Numbered from the stretch's first letter, positions 1 to 8,511 are shown. The stretch: DNA of 64,000 nucleotides from Acidobacteria bacterium RIFCSPLOWO2_02_FULL_65_29 (GCA_001767435.1 MEKT01000199.1:1-64000), one strand, 5' to 3'. Numbers and translations are program-made. The notes: a model not told the origin generated them from the letters alone.

Positions 1-2
1 TG

Positions 3-179
3 TTTGGTCTCGCGGAGGGCAGCGCGCGGCTCGGCCGCCTCGACAAGGCGCGCATGTACTTCGAGCGGCTGGTCAGGGACGCGCCGACGTCGGGCCAGAC
101 TCCCAGGGCGCAGGCATGGCTGACGACCGGATCGGTGCCGAAGGTGGCCGGCATCGGCTGTGTCGGATGTCATAAGTAG
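3..179 (+). CDS. C-terminal fragment of TPR-like protein ending in a haem-c motif
   Basis: Only the 3' end lies in the window; the frame is open from base 3 to a TAG at 177-179. About 58 residues are visible. The first part (LDKARMYFERLV) looks like a TPR-type helix pair. The last residues are CVGCHK, a CXXCH haem-c attachment motif placed at the very C-terminus. If real, the protein is exported and carries one covalent haem. It ends about 20 nt before the histidine kinase start, but nothing shows co-transcription. The full protein is not visible, so its function is open. Confidence 0.6.
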   Translation, partial: FGLAEGSARLGRLDKARMYFERLVRDAPTSGQTPRAQAWLTTGSVPKVAGIGCVGCHK

Positions 180-200
180 CGACAGCCGAGGCCGACGTCT

Positions 201-1271
201 ATGACTCGCGAGACATTTCGCTACGCACTGAGGATTTTCGCGGCCAACGTGGCCGCGTCCACCCTCGTCGCCGTGGCGTTTGGCGGCGTCGCGCTGAGCA
301 CGCCGTGGCGCGACGGGCTGCGCGTGTTCGGGATCGCGTTTCTCTTCTCGAACTGCATCGGCATCCCCGTGGCGGCGGCCCTGCCCCGGCTCGGGCGGCG
401 GGTGTGGGATCGCGTCGCGTTCCCTGGCAATTGGATGGTGATGATCGCGGCCATGATGGTCCTGGCCGTGGCCGGGAGCGTGCTGGCCATCACGACGCTC
501 ATGGTGTTCGGGGCCGTTCCGGCGTCGGATTTCGTGGAGTGGTTCGCCGGGTCGCTCCGCATTTCACTCATCACGACGGTGACAATCGGCATCGTGGTCA
601 CCGGATACGAGCTGATGCGCGCGCGGCTCGACCAGGCGACGATTGCGCTCCGCACGAAAGAGCGCGACGAGGCGGAGGCGCGTCGCCTGGCCACCGAAGC
701 GCAGCTGGCGTCGCTCGAGTCGCGCGTGCAGCCCCATTTTCTCTTCAATACGTTGAATTCGATCGCCGCGCTGATTCCCGGCGATCCGGCTGGCGCTGAG
801 CGGATGACGGCCCAGCTCGCCACGCTCCTGCGATCGTCGCTCGACGCCGGCGGCGCGCCGCTCGTGCCGCTCGACGAGGAATTGACGATCGTCCGCGACT
901 ATCTGGCCATCGAGCGGGTGCGATTCGGCGATCGGCTCCGCTTCGAGATCGGCATCGACGAGCACGCCGGGCGGACGCCGGTTCCGCGCCTCTCGCTGCA
1001 GACGCTCGTGGAGAACAGCGTGAAGTTCGCCGTCTCGCCCAGACCCGGCGGCGCGTCCATTGTGATCCGAGCGACGATGACCGGCGGCCGCGTCCGCATT
1101 GACGTCGAGGACGATGGCCCCGGATTCGGCAGCATGGGCGTACCGGCCGGCCACGGCCTCGCACTGCTCGACGCGCGATTGAAGATGCTGTACGGCAACC
1201 GTGCGACGCTGAAGATTGACAGCCAGCCGGCTCGATCCATCGTGGCGATCGAGCTGCCAAGGGAACCATGA
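201..1271 (+). CDS. LytS/YehU-type sensor histidine kinase
   Basis: A membrane sensor kinase of 356 aa that should phosphorylate the LytTR regulator encoded next to it. About four hydrophobic segments fill residues 10-140. A short coiled linker follows, then the His_kinase domain with the motif QPHFLFNTLN (phospho-acceptor His about residue 179). A HATPase domain has its N-box around LVENSVKFA (about 269-277) and a G-box DDGPGFG (about 304-310). There is no extra sensor domain, so the signal is probably sensed in the membrane. The stop overlaps the next ATG by 4 nt (ATGA), which indicates translational coupling. The family call is firm; the signal is unknown. Confidence 0.92.
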   Translation: MTRETFRYALRIFAANVAASTLVAVAFGGVALSTPWRDGLRVFGIAFLFSNCIGIPVAAALPRLGRRVWDRVAFPGNWMVMIAAMMVLAVAGSVLAITTLMVFGAVPASDFVEWFAGSLRISLITTVTIGIVVTGYELMRARLDQATIALRTKERDEAEARRLATEAQLASLESRVQPHFLFNTLNSIAALIPGDPAGAERMTAQLATLLRSSLDAGGAPLVPLDEELTIVRDYLAIERVRFGDRLRFEIGIDEHAGRTPVPRLSLQTLVENSVKFAVSPRPGGASIVIRATMTGGRVRIDVEDDGPGFGSMGVPAGHGLALLDARLKMLYGNRATLKIDSQPARSIVAIELPREP

Positions 1272-2047
1272 CATTACGCGCCTACCTCGTTGACGACGAG
1301 CGGCTGGCGATCGAACGCCTGACGCGCCTGCTCGAAGCGACCGGGCGGGTCGAGATCGGCGGCGCCACGACCGATCCTGAAGCCGCGCTGACGTATCTCC
1401 GTGCGCACGACATTGACGCGCTCTTCCTCGATATCCAGATGCCCGGGTTGACCGGGTTTCAACTGATCGAGAAGCTCGATCGCGACGTGCCGGTGATCTT
1501 CACGACCGCGTACGACCGGTATGCCATCGAGGCGTTCTCGGTGAACCCGGTCGACTATCTGCTCAAACCGATCGAGCCCGACAGGCTCGCGAAGGCCCTC
1601 GACAGGCTCGATCGGCGATCGGGAATGGGCCAACAGGGAGCGCCCGGCGATCTGCCGCCCGCCCGCGACGTGCGGGCGCTCGCTCGCGAGCTCGCTCGGC
1701 ATCTTTCACCACAGCGTCTCGAGCGGATCGCCTCGCGCGTCGGCGACAAGACGACGCTTGTCGATGTCGCGCGCGTCACGCACTTTTTCTCGAAAGACAA
1801 GCTGACGTTCGCCGTCTCCGCCGGCCGCGAGCACGTGATCGACGTCACTCTGGTCGACCTCGAGGAGCGGCTCGATTCCCGGCGGTTCGTGCGCATCCAC
1901 CGGGCCACGATCGTCAACGTCGCGTTCGTGCAGGAGATCTACCCGGGCATCGAAGGCGTGATGGTCCGGCTCAAGGACGATGGCAAGACCGAGCTCTCGG
2001 TCGCGCGCGACCGCGTGCGGGAGCTCAAGGAGAGACTTGGGATTTGA
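1268..2047 (+). CDS. LytTR-family response regulator
   Basis: A 259 aa cytoplasmic transcription regulator and partner of the preceding kinase. The receiver domain spans residues 1-120. It has an acidic pair DD at 9-10, the phospho-acceptor in FLDIQMPG (Asp about 55), a TTAYD segment and the lysine in YLLKPIEP. A LytTR DNA-binding domain occupies about 160-259, with the typical FVRIHRATIVN stretch. The stop codon lies inside the first unit of an 8-nt tandem array, so the last two residues (GI) are encoded by repeat sequence. Confidence 0.93.
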   Translation: MTLRAYLVDDERLAIERLTRLLEATGRVEIGGATTDPEAALTYLRAHDIDALFLDIQMPGLTGFQLIEKLDRDVPVIFTTAYDRYAIEAFSVNPVDYLLKPIEPDRLAKALDRLDRRSGMGQQGAPGDLPPARDVRALARELARHLSPQRLERIASRVGDKTTLVDVARVTHFFSKDKLTFAVSAGREHVIDVTLVDLEERLDSRRFVRIHRATIVNVAFVQEIYPGIEGVMVRLKDDGKTELSVARDRVRELKERLGI

Positions 2048-2077
2048 GGATTTGAGGATTTGAGGATTTGAGGATTT
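2041..2077 (+). repeat. 8-nt tandem array (GATTTGAG)n
   Basis: About four and a half copies of GATTTGAG, the reverse complement of CTCAAATC. The array begins inside the last codons of the LytTR gene. The same unit family recurs at 18451-18531, 43707-43842 and, in degenerate form, near 26985-27003. Confidence 0.9.
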
Positions 2078-2105
2078 AGCGACAGGCCCGCGCTGTCTGT
2101 CCGTA

Positions 2106-2142
2106 TATACCTTTTTCGTGATTTCGTGCTTTCGTGGCCGAT
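2106..2142 (+). repeat. Short TTCGTG-unit repeat array
   Basis: Three to four degenerate units of the form TTTCGTG(N)CT in the gap between the LytTR gene and the convergent lipoprotein gene. It belongs to the CACGAAG family that recurs at 3293-3555, 14722-14842, 15703-15800 and 28080-28183. Confidence 0.7.
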
Positions 2143-2168
2143 CGCATATATGAGATGCGTTCTAGCCT

Positions 2169-2196
2169 AACAGGCTGATGAAGAACGCAGCCTGTT
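2169..2196. repeat. Inverted repeat at the 3' end of the lipoprotein gene
   Basis: AACAGGCTG and CAGCCTGTT form a 9-bp stem with a 10-nt loop that overlaps the stop codon of the minus-strand gene. No T-tract follows on either strand, so a terminator role is only a guess. Confidence 0.4.
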
Positions 2197-3256
2197 ACCA
2201 GGCGAGCGCGGTGTTCTCTCCGGCAGCGACCGATGCCGGTTTGCTCTGCTGTCCGATCCGCACGGTGTAGTCGCCGGCAACCAGCGCGACCGGCGAGTTG
2301 ATCTTGCTCGCCGCGAGTTGCTGACCCGCGGAGTCGAGGACGTAGTAATAATCGTTTCCAGAGCCGTTGACCGTCAGCGTTCCCGTGTCGACGCGCGCGA
2401 TCTCGGCGGCGGCAACTTTGGCGCCGGCCTTCGTGTTGTTGACATTGATCTGCCACCCGCCTGGAAACAGGGACACCGGGCGGCCCAGTTTGGCGGCCAC
2501 CAACTGCGTCCCCTTGTCGTCGAAGACGTAGTAATACTCGTCGGTGGCGCCTTGTACCGTGAGTGTCCCGGTTTCCACGCGCGTGGTCTCGGCCGCGGTG
2601 ACCTTGACCCCCACCGCAGTGTTATTGACCTTGACGCTCCAGTCGCCTGCAAGCAGCGACTTGGGCGCGTTCAATCTGGCCGCGGTGAGCTGAGTGCCGG
2701 CTGAATCGAAGACGTAGTAGTACTCTTCCGTGGCGCCGCGGACCTCGAGCGTTCCAGCCTTGATGTCAATCGTCGCTTGGGGTCCGAGCTCGACGGCCGT
2801 GCGCGTCGTGTTCACGCGCACATCGTACTGGCCAGGAAATAGCGCGATTGTCGCGTTGAGGCGTGCCGCGGCCAGCTGTGAGCCGGCCGTGTCGAACACG
2901 TAGTAATACTCCTCGGTCGCACCTGTCACCTTGAGGGTCGACGCCACGCATCGCGTCAGCATGCCTGCCTGGACAGACACCTGGTGGGTGGACTTGTTGA
3001 CGAGGACGCGATACTCGCCAGGCTGAAGGCCCTCGGCTTGGTTGAGACGGGCCGCCGCAATCTGTTTGCCGGCCTGATCCTGGAAGTACGCATACTCTTC
3101 GGTGGGAGCGCCGACCAACGCGGCGCCCTGGCCCGCGGCCACACGAGTGGTCGCGGGAATCGGCTCGACGGCACACAAGGAATCGGGCGGCGGCGCCGTC
3201 GCACAGGCCGACGCCGCAAGGACGAGGATACACAGCGTGACTGGGCTTCGAGTCAT
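2195..3256 (-). CDS. Exported lipoprotein built of about five tandem YYYVFD repeats
   Basis: Unrecognised 353 aa protein. The N-terminus (LCILVLAASAC) looks like a lipoprotein signal peptide with the modified Cys near residue 18. From about residue 45 to the end there are roughly five copies of a 60-65 aa unit. Each contains a variant of EEYYYVFDxAGxQLxAARLN, then a segment with PGxYxVRVN, then a TGTLTV-like strand. The first copy is the most divergent (EEYAYFQD). The repeats look like beta-rich sandwich or PEGA-like modules; that is inference. It is convergent with the LytSR pair and the last three repeats are the most alike, suggesting recent internal duplication. Confidence 0.75.
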   Translation of the reverse strand: MTRSPVTLCILVLAASACATAPPPDSLCAVEPIPATTRVAAGQGAALVGAPTEEYAYFQDQAGKQIAAARLNQAEGLQPGEYRVLVNKSTHQVSVQAGMLTRCVASTLKVTGATEEYYYVFDTAGSQLAAARLNATIALFPGQYDVRVNTTRTAVELGPQATIDIKAGTLEVRGATEEYYYVFDSAGTQLTAARLNAPKSLLAGDWSVKVNNTAVGVKVTAAETTRVETGTLTVQGATDEYYYVFDDKGTQLVAAKLGRPVSLFPGGWQINVNNTKAGAKVAAAEIARVDTGTLTVNGSGNDYYYVLDSAGQQLAASKINSPVALVAGDYTVRIGQQSKPASVAAGENTALAW

Positions 3257-3292
3257 GTCGGGCCTCGGTTTTGCCGAATGCTACCCTACTTC

Positions 3293-3555
3293 TCTTTTTC
3301 GTGTCTTCGTGCCTTCGTGGCATGTCTTTTCGCAGCCGCGTTGTCACCTTAATCTGTTCTTTTTCGTGTTTTCGTGTCTTCGTGGCCCTTCCCCGTGGCC
3401 AACCACCCCCCGCCGCTGCCCGCTCACCGGCGGCTCCGGCCCGTTTGCTGAAAGCAGGATCCGACAAACCCCTTCTTCGTCTATTATTTAGCGCGAAACA
3501 GCCACGAAGCACGAAGGCACGAAGAAGAGCAGCGAAAACACGACAGCACGAAGAC
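3293..3555. repeat. Inverted CACGAAG-family arrays upstream of the radical SAM gene
   Basis: This fills most of a 400-bp gap. TTCGTG-type units occupy about 3293-3320 and 3358-3388, and opposite-facing CACGAAG-type units about 3502-3555, so the two sides could pair. ORFs called here in all frames are translations of the repeat and are rejected. No other gene is visible in 3257-3658. Confidence 0.8.
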
Positions 3556-3658
3556 GGGCTACGGGCAGACTGGAGCCAAATCCTGAGAGCCCAAAGCCTC
3601 TAAAGCCCAAGGCCCACAGCCTATTGGCCGTTCAGAAGAAGATCCAGGAGACGCCGCG

Positions 3659-5758
3659 ATGCACCGACCAATAAAGTACGTTGAAAAAGGACTCTCGGTC
3701 GCCGCCAACGGGGCCTGGGTGGTCTTCAACGGCTTGAACAAAATCGGCCAGAACCCGTCGTTCACGCCCAAGTGGTCCGACAAGCCGCTCTTGAAGTCGT
3801 ATCAGAAGACGAAGCCGCCGCTCGGCTGGCCTCGCGAGACCGATTCGCTCTGCCCGACCTGCACGCGCGAAGCGCGGCAGGCGATTCTCGACGGCAAGAA
3901 AGACGTGAACGACCTGCTGCACGAGAAGGTCGGCGAGATCAAGGCGACGATCCTCGAGCGCGACGGCAAGATCCTGATGGTGAAGGACTGCCCCATCCAC
4001 GGCCACTTCGAGGACGTGATGGCGATCGATACCGACTTCTTCAAGCATCTCGAAGAGGTGTTCCCGGGCCGCGATATCCGCGCGCACAGCGACGAGAAGC
4101 TCCACAACCACGGCAGCAGCACGATCAAGCACGGCCGCGGCTCGGTTCTCACGGTGGACCTGACGAACCGCTGCAACATGATGTGCGACCCGTGCTTCAT
4201 GGACGCCAACCAGGTGGGCTTCGTCCACGAGCTGTCGTGGGAGGACATCAAGCAAGTCCTGGACAACGCGATCAGCATCAAGCCGCGGCGCCAGATGTCG
4301 GTGCAGTTCTCGGGCGGAGAGCCGACAATCTCGCCCTACTTCCTCGACGCCGTGCGCTACGCGCGCAAGGTGGGCTACAACAGCGTGCAGGCCGCCACCA
4401 ACGGGATCGAGTTCGCGAAGGATCCGGAGTTCGCCAAGGCGGCGGCCGAGGCCGGCCTGCGCTACGCGTACCTCCAGTTCGACGGCATCGGCAACGCGGC
4501 GAACGCGCATCGGCGGGTCGGCAATCTCTTCGACGTCAAGCTGCGAGCGATCGAGAACCTGTACAGCAACGGCGTCGACATCGTGCCGGTCGTGACGATC
4601 GTCAACGGCGTGAACAACGAGCAGGTGGGCCGCATCATCGAGTTCGCGCTCGACAACCCGAAAAAGATCAACTTCCTGTCGTTTCAGCCGGTATCGTTCA
4701 CGGGGCGCGACGAGGAGATTACCGACGAGCGGCGCCACGCGCAGCGCTATACGTTGTCTCACTTGGCGCACGACGTGAAGAACCAGACGGGTCTGGGCGA
4801 ACCCACACGCGACTGGTTCCCCATCTCGTTCATGGGCAGCTTCACCGACTGGGCCGACGTCACGCACGGCGCGGAAAAGGAATTCGGCCAGCTCACCTGC
4901 GGATGCCACCCCAACTGCGGCGTCGGCATGGCCGTGATGATCGACAAGGAAACCAAGGAAGCCGTGCCGGTCACGGCGTTCCTCAAGGCGGAGCGGCTGG
5001 CGAAGGACGTCGCCGCCGTCAGCGACGCGGGCCGCGGCCGCTTCCTGTCGGTCGTCGGCATGGCGCTTTCGCTGATGCGCAACTACGACTCGTTCAAGTC
5101 GCCGAGGGAATTCAGGCTCAGCGATCTGCTCCGCAAATTCGACAAGACGTTTGGCGGGACCAAGTCGGCCGAAAAGGGCAAGTACGGCAGCGTCGAAGGC
5201 ACGCGGACGAGGTCCGACATCGACAAGCGTCGATCGGATCGCTGGAACTTCCTCTTCATCGCCGGCATGTGGTTCCAGGATCTGTTCAACTACGATTTCC
5301 GCCGCACCGAGATGTGCATCATCCCGTATGCCACGCAGCAAGGCGAGATTTCCTTCTGCGCCTACAACACCGGCATCGGCTGGCGCAACATCATCGAGAA
5401 GATGCACATGACGGCCACCCTCACCAAGTGGTACGAGGAGCACGGCCGCCACGAGATCTTCGCGGGCAACAAGAGCGTGCCGCTCAACTCGACGAAGCAC
5501 TCGCTGAAGTTGAACGACGAGGCGGTGCGCAAGGGCGCGCAGACCGATCTCGACGACCTCGGCATCGCGAAGAACGCGCGCGAAGAGAAACTGAAAAAGC
5601 AGCACGACGAGATGGCCAAGCTCTATCGGCAGCACGTGCTGAAAGAGCAGCCCACGTTGCAGATTCAGGGCCTCGGCGGGCGCCGGGGAGCCGGGACTTC
5701 AGGCGAGACGAATTCGAAGCAAGAGCCGCAGCTGGTGCTTCATCAGCCTACGGTGTAG
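3659..5758 (+). CDS. Tes-like radical SAM protein (candidate membrane-spanning lipid synthase)
   Basis: A 699 aa radical SAM enzyme. An N-terminal region carries a Cys pair in LCPTC (about 64-68) and a DCPIHGHF segment (about 110). Both are typical of proteins related to archaeal tetraether lipid synthase (Tes). The radical SAM cluster motif is CNMMCDPC (CX3CX2C, about 171-178), followed by FSGGEPT (about 216). More Cys residues follow (CGCHPNCG about 418-425), suggesting auxiliary clusters. The C-terminal third is a charged extension with a FRRTEMCIIPYA segment. Known: Tes homologues join lipid tails by C-C coupling, and Acidobacteriota make membrane-spanning iso-diabolic acids. Inference: this is such an enzyme. 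An AGGAGA sequence precedes the ATG. It has its own strong terminator and no operon partners. Confidence 0.75.
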   Translation: MHRPIKYVEKGLSVAANGAWVVFNGLNKIGQNPSFTPKWSDKPLLKSYQKTKPPLGWPRETDSLCPTCTREARQAILDGKKDVNDLLHEKVGEIKATILERDGKILMVKDCPIHGHFEDVMAIDTDFFKHLEEVFPGRDIRAHSDEKLHNHGSSTIKHGRGSVLTVDLTNRCNMMCDPCFMDANQVGFVHELSWEDIKQVLDNAISIKPRRQMSVQFSGGEPTISPYFLDAVRYARKVGYNSVQAATNGIEFAKDPEFAKAAAEAGLRYAYLQFDGIGNAANAHRRVGNLFDVKLRAIENLYSNGVDIVPVVTIVNGVNNEQVGRIIEFALDNPKKINFLSFQPVSFTGRDEEITDERRHAQRYTLSHLAHDVKNQTGLGEPTRDWFPISFMGSFTDWADVTHGAEKEFGQLTCGCHPNCGVGMAVMIDKETKEAVPVTAFLKAERLAKDVAAVSDAGRGRFLSVVGMALSLMRNYDSFKSPREFRLSDLLRKFDKTFGGTKSAEKGKYGSVEGTRTRSDIDKRRSDRWNFLFIAGMWFQDLFNYDFRRTEMCIIPYATQQGEISFCAYNTGIGWRNIIEKMHMTATLTKWYEEHGRHEIFAGNKSVPLNSTKHSLKLNDEAVRKGAQTDLDDLGIAKNAREEKLKKQHDEMAKLYRQHVLKEQPTLQIQGLGGRRGAGTSGETNSKQEPQLVLHQPTV

Positions 5759-5761
5759 TCA

Positions 5762-5797
5762 GATAGTCGATAGTCGTTAGTCGATAGTCGATAGTCG
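5762..5797 (+). repeat. 7-nt tandem array (GATAGTC)n
   Basis: Five units of GATAGTC or GTTAGTC between the radical SAM stop and its terminator. The same unit occurs at 46354-46389 upstream of mreB. Confidence 0.85.
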
Positions 5798-5798
5798 G

Positions 5799-5826
5799 GG
5801 CCGGCGAGAAATCGCCGGCCTTTTTC
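5799..5826 (+). terminator. Rho-independent terminator of the radical SAM gene
   Basis: GGCCGGCGA-GAAA-TCGCCGGCC forms a perfect 9-bp stem with a GAAA loop, followed by TTTTTC on the plus strand. It sits between two convergent genes. Confidence 0.9.
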
Positions 5827-5828
5827 TT

Positions 5829-6536
5829 TCACTGGCCCGGCGCGCCGGCCCTGCCTGCCCGCCCAGTGGGCGGAGGCGTCGGAGGCACGTACTCGATCAT
5901 CACGTTGCTGATGACCGCAATCGGGCGACCGGGCGACGCGTAGGTCGCCGAACCCTCCGGGCGATCGACGATCAATTTCTCACCAAGCAGGCTGACTTCG
6001 TTTTCCTCTTCAGGGATCACGATTGTGACGTGCTCGGTCCCGGTGGGCGCCACGGCTTTGACGCCGCCCGGTCCCGCGCCGCCACCGATCCGCTCGACCA
6101 GATCCGACGCCTTTCGGAACTCGCTCTGCACCACCGCGCGGCTGAGGAGCGTGTTGTCCATGGCGAGGACGCCGATGACGGCCGTGTACCGCGCAAACGT
6201 GCGGTTCGCCTTCATTTGGTCTTCCGAGTAGGTGTGGCGGTTGTGCAGGTCGAAGGTCAGGCTGACGGGGCCCTGGTGCGGCGGCAACGTGATCAGGACG
6301 CCGCCGGCCGGATCGCGGCCGCTCATCACGTCACAGTAGGCGCGCCGCGTGCTGATGCCCGGGCCGAGCGGCGTCGGACACGCCATCTCGGGCATCGTCT
6401 TGATCGGTTGCGGGGGCGGCGCCGGCGCGGCCCTCCGTGGCGCTGGCTTTGGCGCTGGCTTTCGGGTCTGCCCCGTCACAGCAACCGCTGAGATCAGCAC
6501 AACCGCACAGACGAGCGACAGCAACCGCATCGCCAC
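5829..6536 (-). CDS. Exported hypothetical protein
   Basis: Unrecognised, 235 aa. A signal peptide is clear (LLSLVCAVVLISAVAVTGQ), followed by a Pro/Ala/Lys-rich linker (about 22-48). The middle contains segments such as PVSLTFDLHNRHTY and HVTIVIPEEENEVSL that look beta-strand rich, and the C-terminus is again Pro/Gly/Ala rich. Two Cys (about 53 and 68) could form a disulfide. It lies between the radical SAM terminator and folE on the same strand as folE. It is probably a periplasmic or surface protein. Confidence 0.7.
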   Translation of the reverse strand: MAMRLLSLVCAVVLISAVAVTGQTRKPAPKPAPRRAAPAPPPQPIKTMPEMACPTPLGPGISTRRAYCDVMSGRDPAGGVLITLPPHQGPVSLTFDLHNRHTYSEDQMKANRTFARYTAVIGVLAMDNTLLSRAVVQSEFRKASDLVERIGGGAGPGGVKAVAPTGTEHVTIVIPEEENEVSLLGEKLIVDRPEGSATYASPGRPIAVISNVMIEYVPPTPPPTGRAGRAGAPGQ

Positions 6537-6563
6537 CAGTATAGTACCGTTCTGAGTTCTCCG

Positions 6564-7169
6564 TTAGTCTTGGCCGATGCAGGCGAAGCCCGCCGGCATG
6601 CTGTCGAGTTGAGCCGGCGCGGCGCTCCGGAGCTTGATGAGCTCGAGAAACTCCATGCGCGTGCGCGCGTTGTTGCGGAAGGCGCCGTGCATCGCGCTCG
6701 TCACGGCAAACGAGTTCTGCTTCTCGACGCCGCGCATCGACATGCACAGGTGCGTCGCCTCGACGACGACGGCGACGCCGAGTGGCGCGATCTTCTCGCG
6801 GATGGTGTCGGCGATCTGGCTGGTGAGTCGTTCCTGGATTTGCAAGCGCCGGCTGAACACGTCCACCAGGCGCGGAATCTTGCTCAGGCCGATCACCTTG
6901 GTGGCGGGAATGTAGGCGATGTGACACTTGCCGAAAAACGGCAGCAGGTGATGCTCGCACAGGCTGTAGAAGTCGATGTCTTTCACGATCACCATCTCGT
7001 TATAATCGACGGTAAAGAGGGCATCGTTGAGCACCTCATCGATGTTGGCGTCGTATCCGCTGGTGAGAAACGTGAGCGCCTTCTCGACCCGCTTCGGCGT
7101 CTGGAGCAGCCCTTCCCGCTCCGGGTCCTCGCCGAGCTCCGCCAGCAGCTTCCGGATGAGATCCTGCAT
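6564..7169 (-). CDS. folE: GTP cyclohydrolase I
   Basis: Converts GTP to 7,8-dihydroneopterin triphosphate, the first step of folate (and other pterin) synthesis. At 201 aa it has normal length. Zinc ligands are visible in [18 protein letters not shown] (Cys71 and His74) and in THLCMSMRG (Cys142). The QIQERLT and GLSKIPR signatures of the family are present. The start overlaps the divergent TPR-like gene by 14 nt. It is not in an obvious folate operon. Confidence 0.97.
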   Translation of the reverse strand: MQDLIRKLLAELGEDPEREGLLQTPKRVEKALTFLTSGYDANIDEVLNDALFTVDYNEMVIVKDIDFYSLCEHHLLPFFGKCHIAYIPATKVIGLSKIPRLVDVFSRRLQIQERLTSQIADTIREKIAPLGVAVVVEATHLCMSMRGVEKQNSFAVTSAMHGAFRNNARTRMEFLELIKLRSAAPAQLDSMPAGFACIGQD

Positions 7170-7866
7170 CCTCCTATTCTATATCTCGGGTTCAGCCGTG
7201 GCGTTTCACGCGCAGCCGCCCGACCAGCTCTACGCCGATCGCGCGAACCTGGCGAGCGCGCGGCGCGCCGCCGACGCGTGGGCAGCCGAGCTCACGGGGA
7301 ACCCCACGGCCTTCGACGCGGCCTGGAAGCTGGCGCGGGCCGATTACTGGCTGGGCGGGCACGCGCGGGAGAACGAACGGCGCACGTTCCTCGAAGCCGG
7401 CATCGAGGCCGGCCGGAAGGCCGCCGCCCTCCAGCCGTCCCGCCCCGAGGGCCATTTCTGGATCGCCGCCAACATGGGCGCGCTGGCCGAGTCGTTTGGT
7501 CTCCGCGCGGGGCTCAGGTATCGAAAGCCCATTCGCGAGGAGCTGGAAACCGTGTTGAAGATCGACCCGGCGTTCATGCACGGGTCAGCCGATCGCGCGC
7601 TGGGTCGCTGGTATTTCAAAGTGCCGGGGCTGTTTGGCGGGAGCGACAAGAAGGCCGAGGCGCATCTGCGCGCATCGTTGACATACAACGATCGCAGCAC
7701 GATCTCGCGCTTCTTCCTGGCCGAAGTACTGCTCGACACCGGGCGCAAGGAGGAAGCGCGCGCCGAGATCCAAAGGGTGATCGACGCGCCGCTCGATCCC
7801 GACTGGGCGCCGGAGGATCTGGAGTACAAGGCGAAGGCGCGCGCGCTCCTGGCGAGGCTGAAGTAG
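7156..7866 (+). CDS. TRAP transporter TatT-component-like / TPR protein
   Basis: I start this at ATG 7156 ([12 protein letters not shown]), because the ORF-track start would lie well inside folE. The resulting 236 aa protein begins with a signal-peptide-like stretch ending near FHA. The rest is helical and TPR-like ([60 protein letters not shown]), matching what I know of the TatT family of periplasmic TRAP-associated proteins. No TRAP permease genes are nearby. A general TPR protein is the alternative. Confidence 0.7.
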   Translation: MRSCILLFYISGSAVAFHAQPPDQLYADRANLASARRAADAWAAELTGNPTAFDAAWKLARADYWLGGHARENERRTFLEAGIEAGRKAAALQPSRPEGHFWIAANMGALAESFGLRAGLRYRKPIREELETVLKIDPAFMHGSADRALGRWYFKVPGLFGGSDKKAEAHLRASLTYNDRSTISRFFLAEVLLDTGRKEEARAEIQRVIDAPLDPDWAPEDLEYKAKARALLARLK

Positions 7867-7893
7867 GCCGGGCCCTTTCGGACCCGGCGGGAA

Positions 7894-7936
7894 GCGGGTC
7901 TGCAGATCCGCACAACATCCTGCCGCAGACTCCTAT
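7894..7936 (-). repeat. Dispersed palindromic element, copy 1
   Basis: Contains the near-palindrome GCGGGTCTGCAGATCCGC (7894-7911) and then TGCCGCAGACTCCT. Read on the minus strand this matches the block at 25562-25605 (AGGAGTCTGTGCGGCAG, spacer, GCGGGTCTTCAGACCCGC). Both copies sit just after a stop codon. Confidence 0.7.
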
Positions 7937-8250
7937 CGCGAGAAGCCGAGCGCAAAGAGCAGCGCCGACTGCACGTCGGCCATCCGGCCAGAGGGCAAGG
8001 TCGCGATCAGTCCGCCGACGCGGGCACGCGCGACGGTCTGGACGTGATCGAGGTTGACGGCGCATAGGGTGGGCAGACCGTCCGCCTGTGTCAGCAGCAC
8101 TTCCGAAGGAATGTCACGAACGGTCGACGTGATGGGGGCGACGGTCACTTCGCCGAGAAACTCGAGCGCCGAGTCGCGGGTCAAGACGAGCACCGGCCGC
8201 TTCTTGTCCGGCCTGGCGAATCGATACCACCGGACCTCGCCCCGGCGCAT
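7933..8250 (-). CDS. MazF/PemK-family toxin
   Basis: A predicted endoribonuclease toxin of 105 aa. The start chosen is ATG 8250 (MRRGEVRWYRF), because the upstream part of the ORF overlaps the antitoxin gene. Family signs are the N-terminal GEVRWY strand, RPVLVLTRDSAL, TVAPITSTVRDIPSEV and the conserved CAVNLDHVQTV stretch. It lies 19 nt downstream of the RHH antitoxin and is transcribed away from a second, divergent module of the same type. Confidence 0.9.
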   Translation of the reverse strand: MRRGEVRWYRFARPDKKRPVLVLTRDSALEFLGEVTVAPITSTVRDIPSEVLLTQADGLPTLCAVNLDHVQTVARARVGGLIATLPSGRMADVQSALLFALGFSR

Positions 8251-8269
8251 GAGGGCTCCTCCGCTGCCC

Positions 8270-8500
8270 CTAATCGGGCCAGACCTGCTCGGCGGCCCAC
8301 GCGTCGAACTCGCCCCGGTGGGCGGGCTTCTGTCGATAGCCTTCCCGGTGCCGCCGTTCGAGCTCCTGGACGTGAAGCTGCTCGATCGCCGCCACAAGCG
8401 CGCGGCGTGTGAACGACGAGCGCGTGAGGCCGAGGCGCCGCGCGGCCTTGTCGACCCTGGCGACCAGCTCCGGCTCGATCGTCATCTGGACGGTTCGCAT
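8270..8500 (-). CDS. Ribbon-helix-helix (CopG-like) antitoxin
   Basis: 76 aa. The N-terminus MRTVQMTIEPELVARVDKAA, followed by LTRSSFTRRALVAAI, is a ribbon-helix-helix DNA-binding domain. The charged C-terminal tail (RRHREGYRQKPAHRGEFDAWA) would wrap the MazF-type toxin encoded next. A perfect palindrome lies 12 nt upstream of the start and is the likely autoregulatory operator. Confidence 0.87.
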   Translation of the reverse strand: MRTVQMTIEPELVARVDKAARRLGLTRSSFTRRALVAAIEQLHVQELERRHREGYRQKPAHRGEFDAWAAEQVWPD

Positions 8501-8511
8501 GTGGATACTGA

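Noticed and set aside
3102-3603. Small ORFs encoding SCLRGFV/FSCFRVFVA-type peptides near 3.3, 15.8 and 28.1 kb
   Set aside because: They are translations of CACGAAG repeats, recurring in unrelated gaps.
3632-5635. 667-aa minus-strand ORF opposite the radical SAM gene
   Set aside because: Antisense shadow with no family motif, whereas the plus strand carries the radical SAM signatures.
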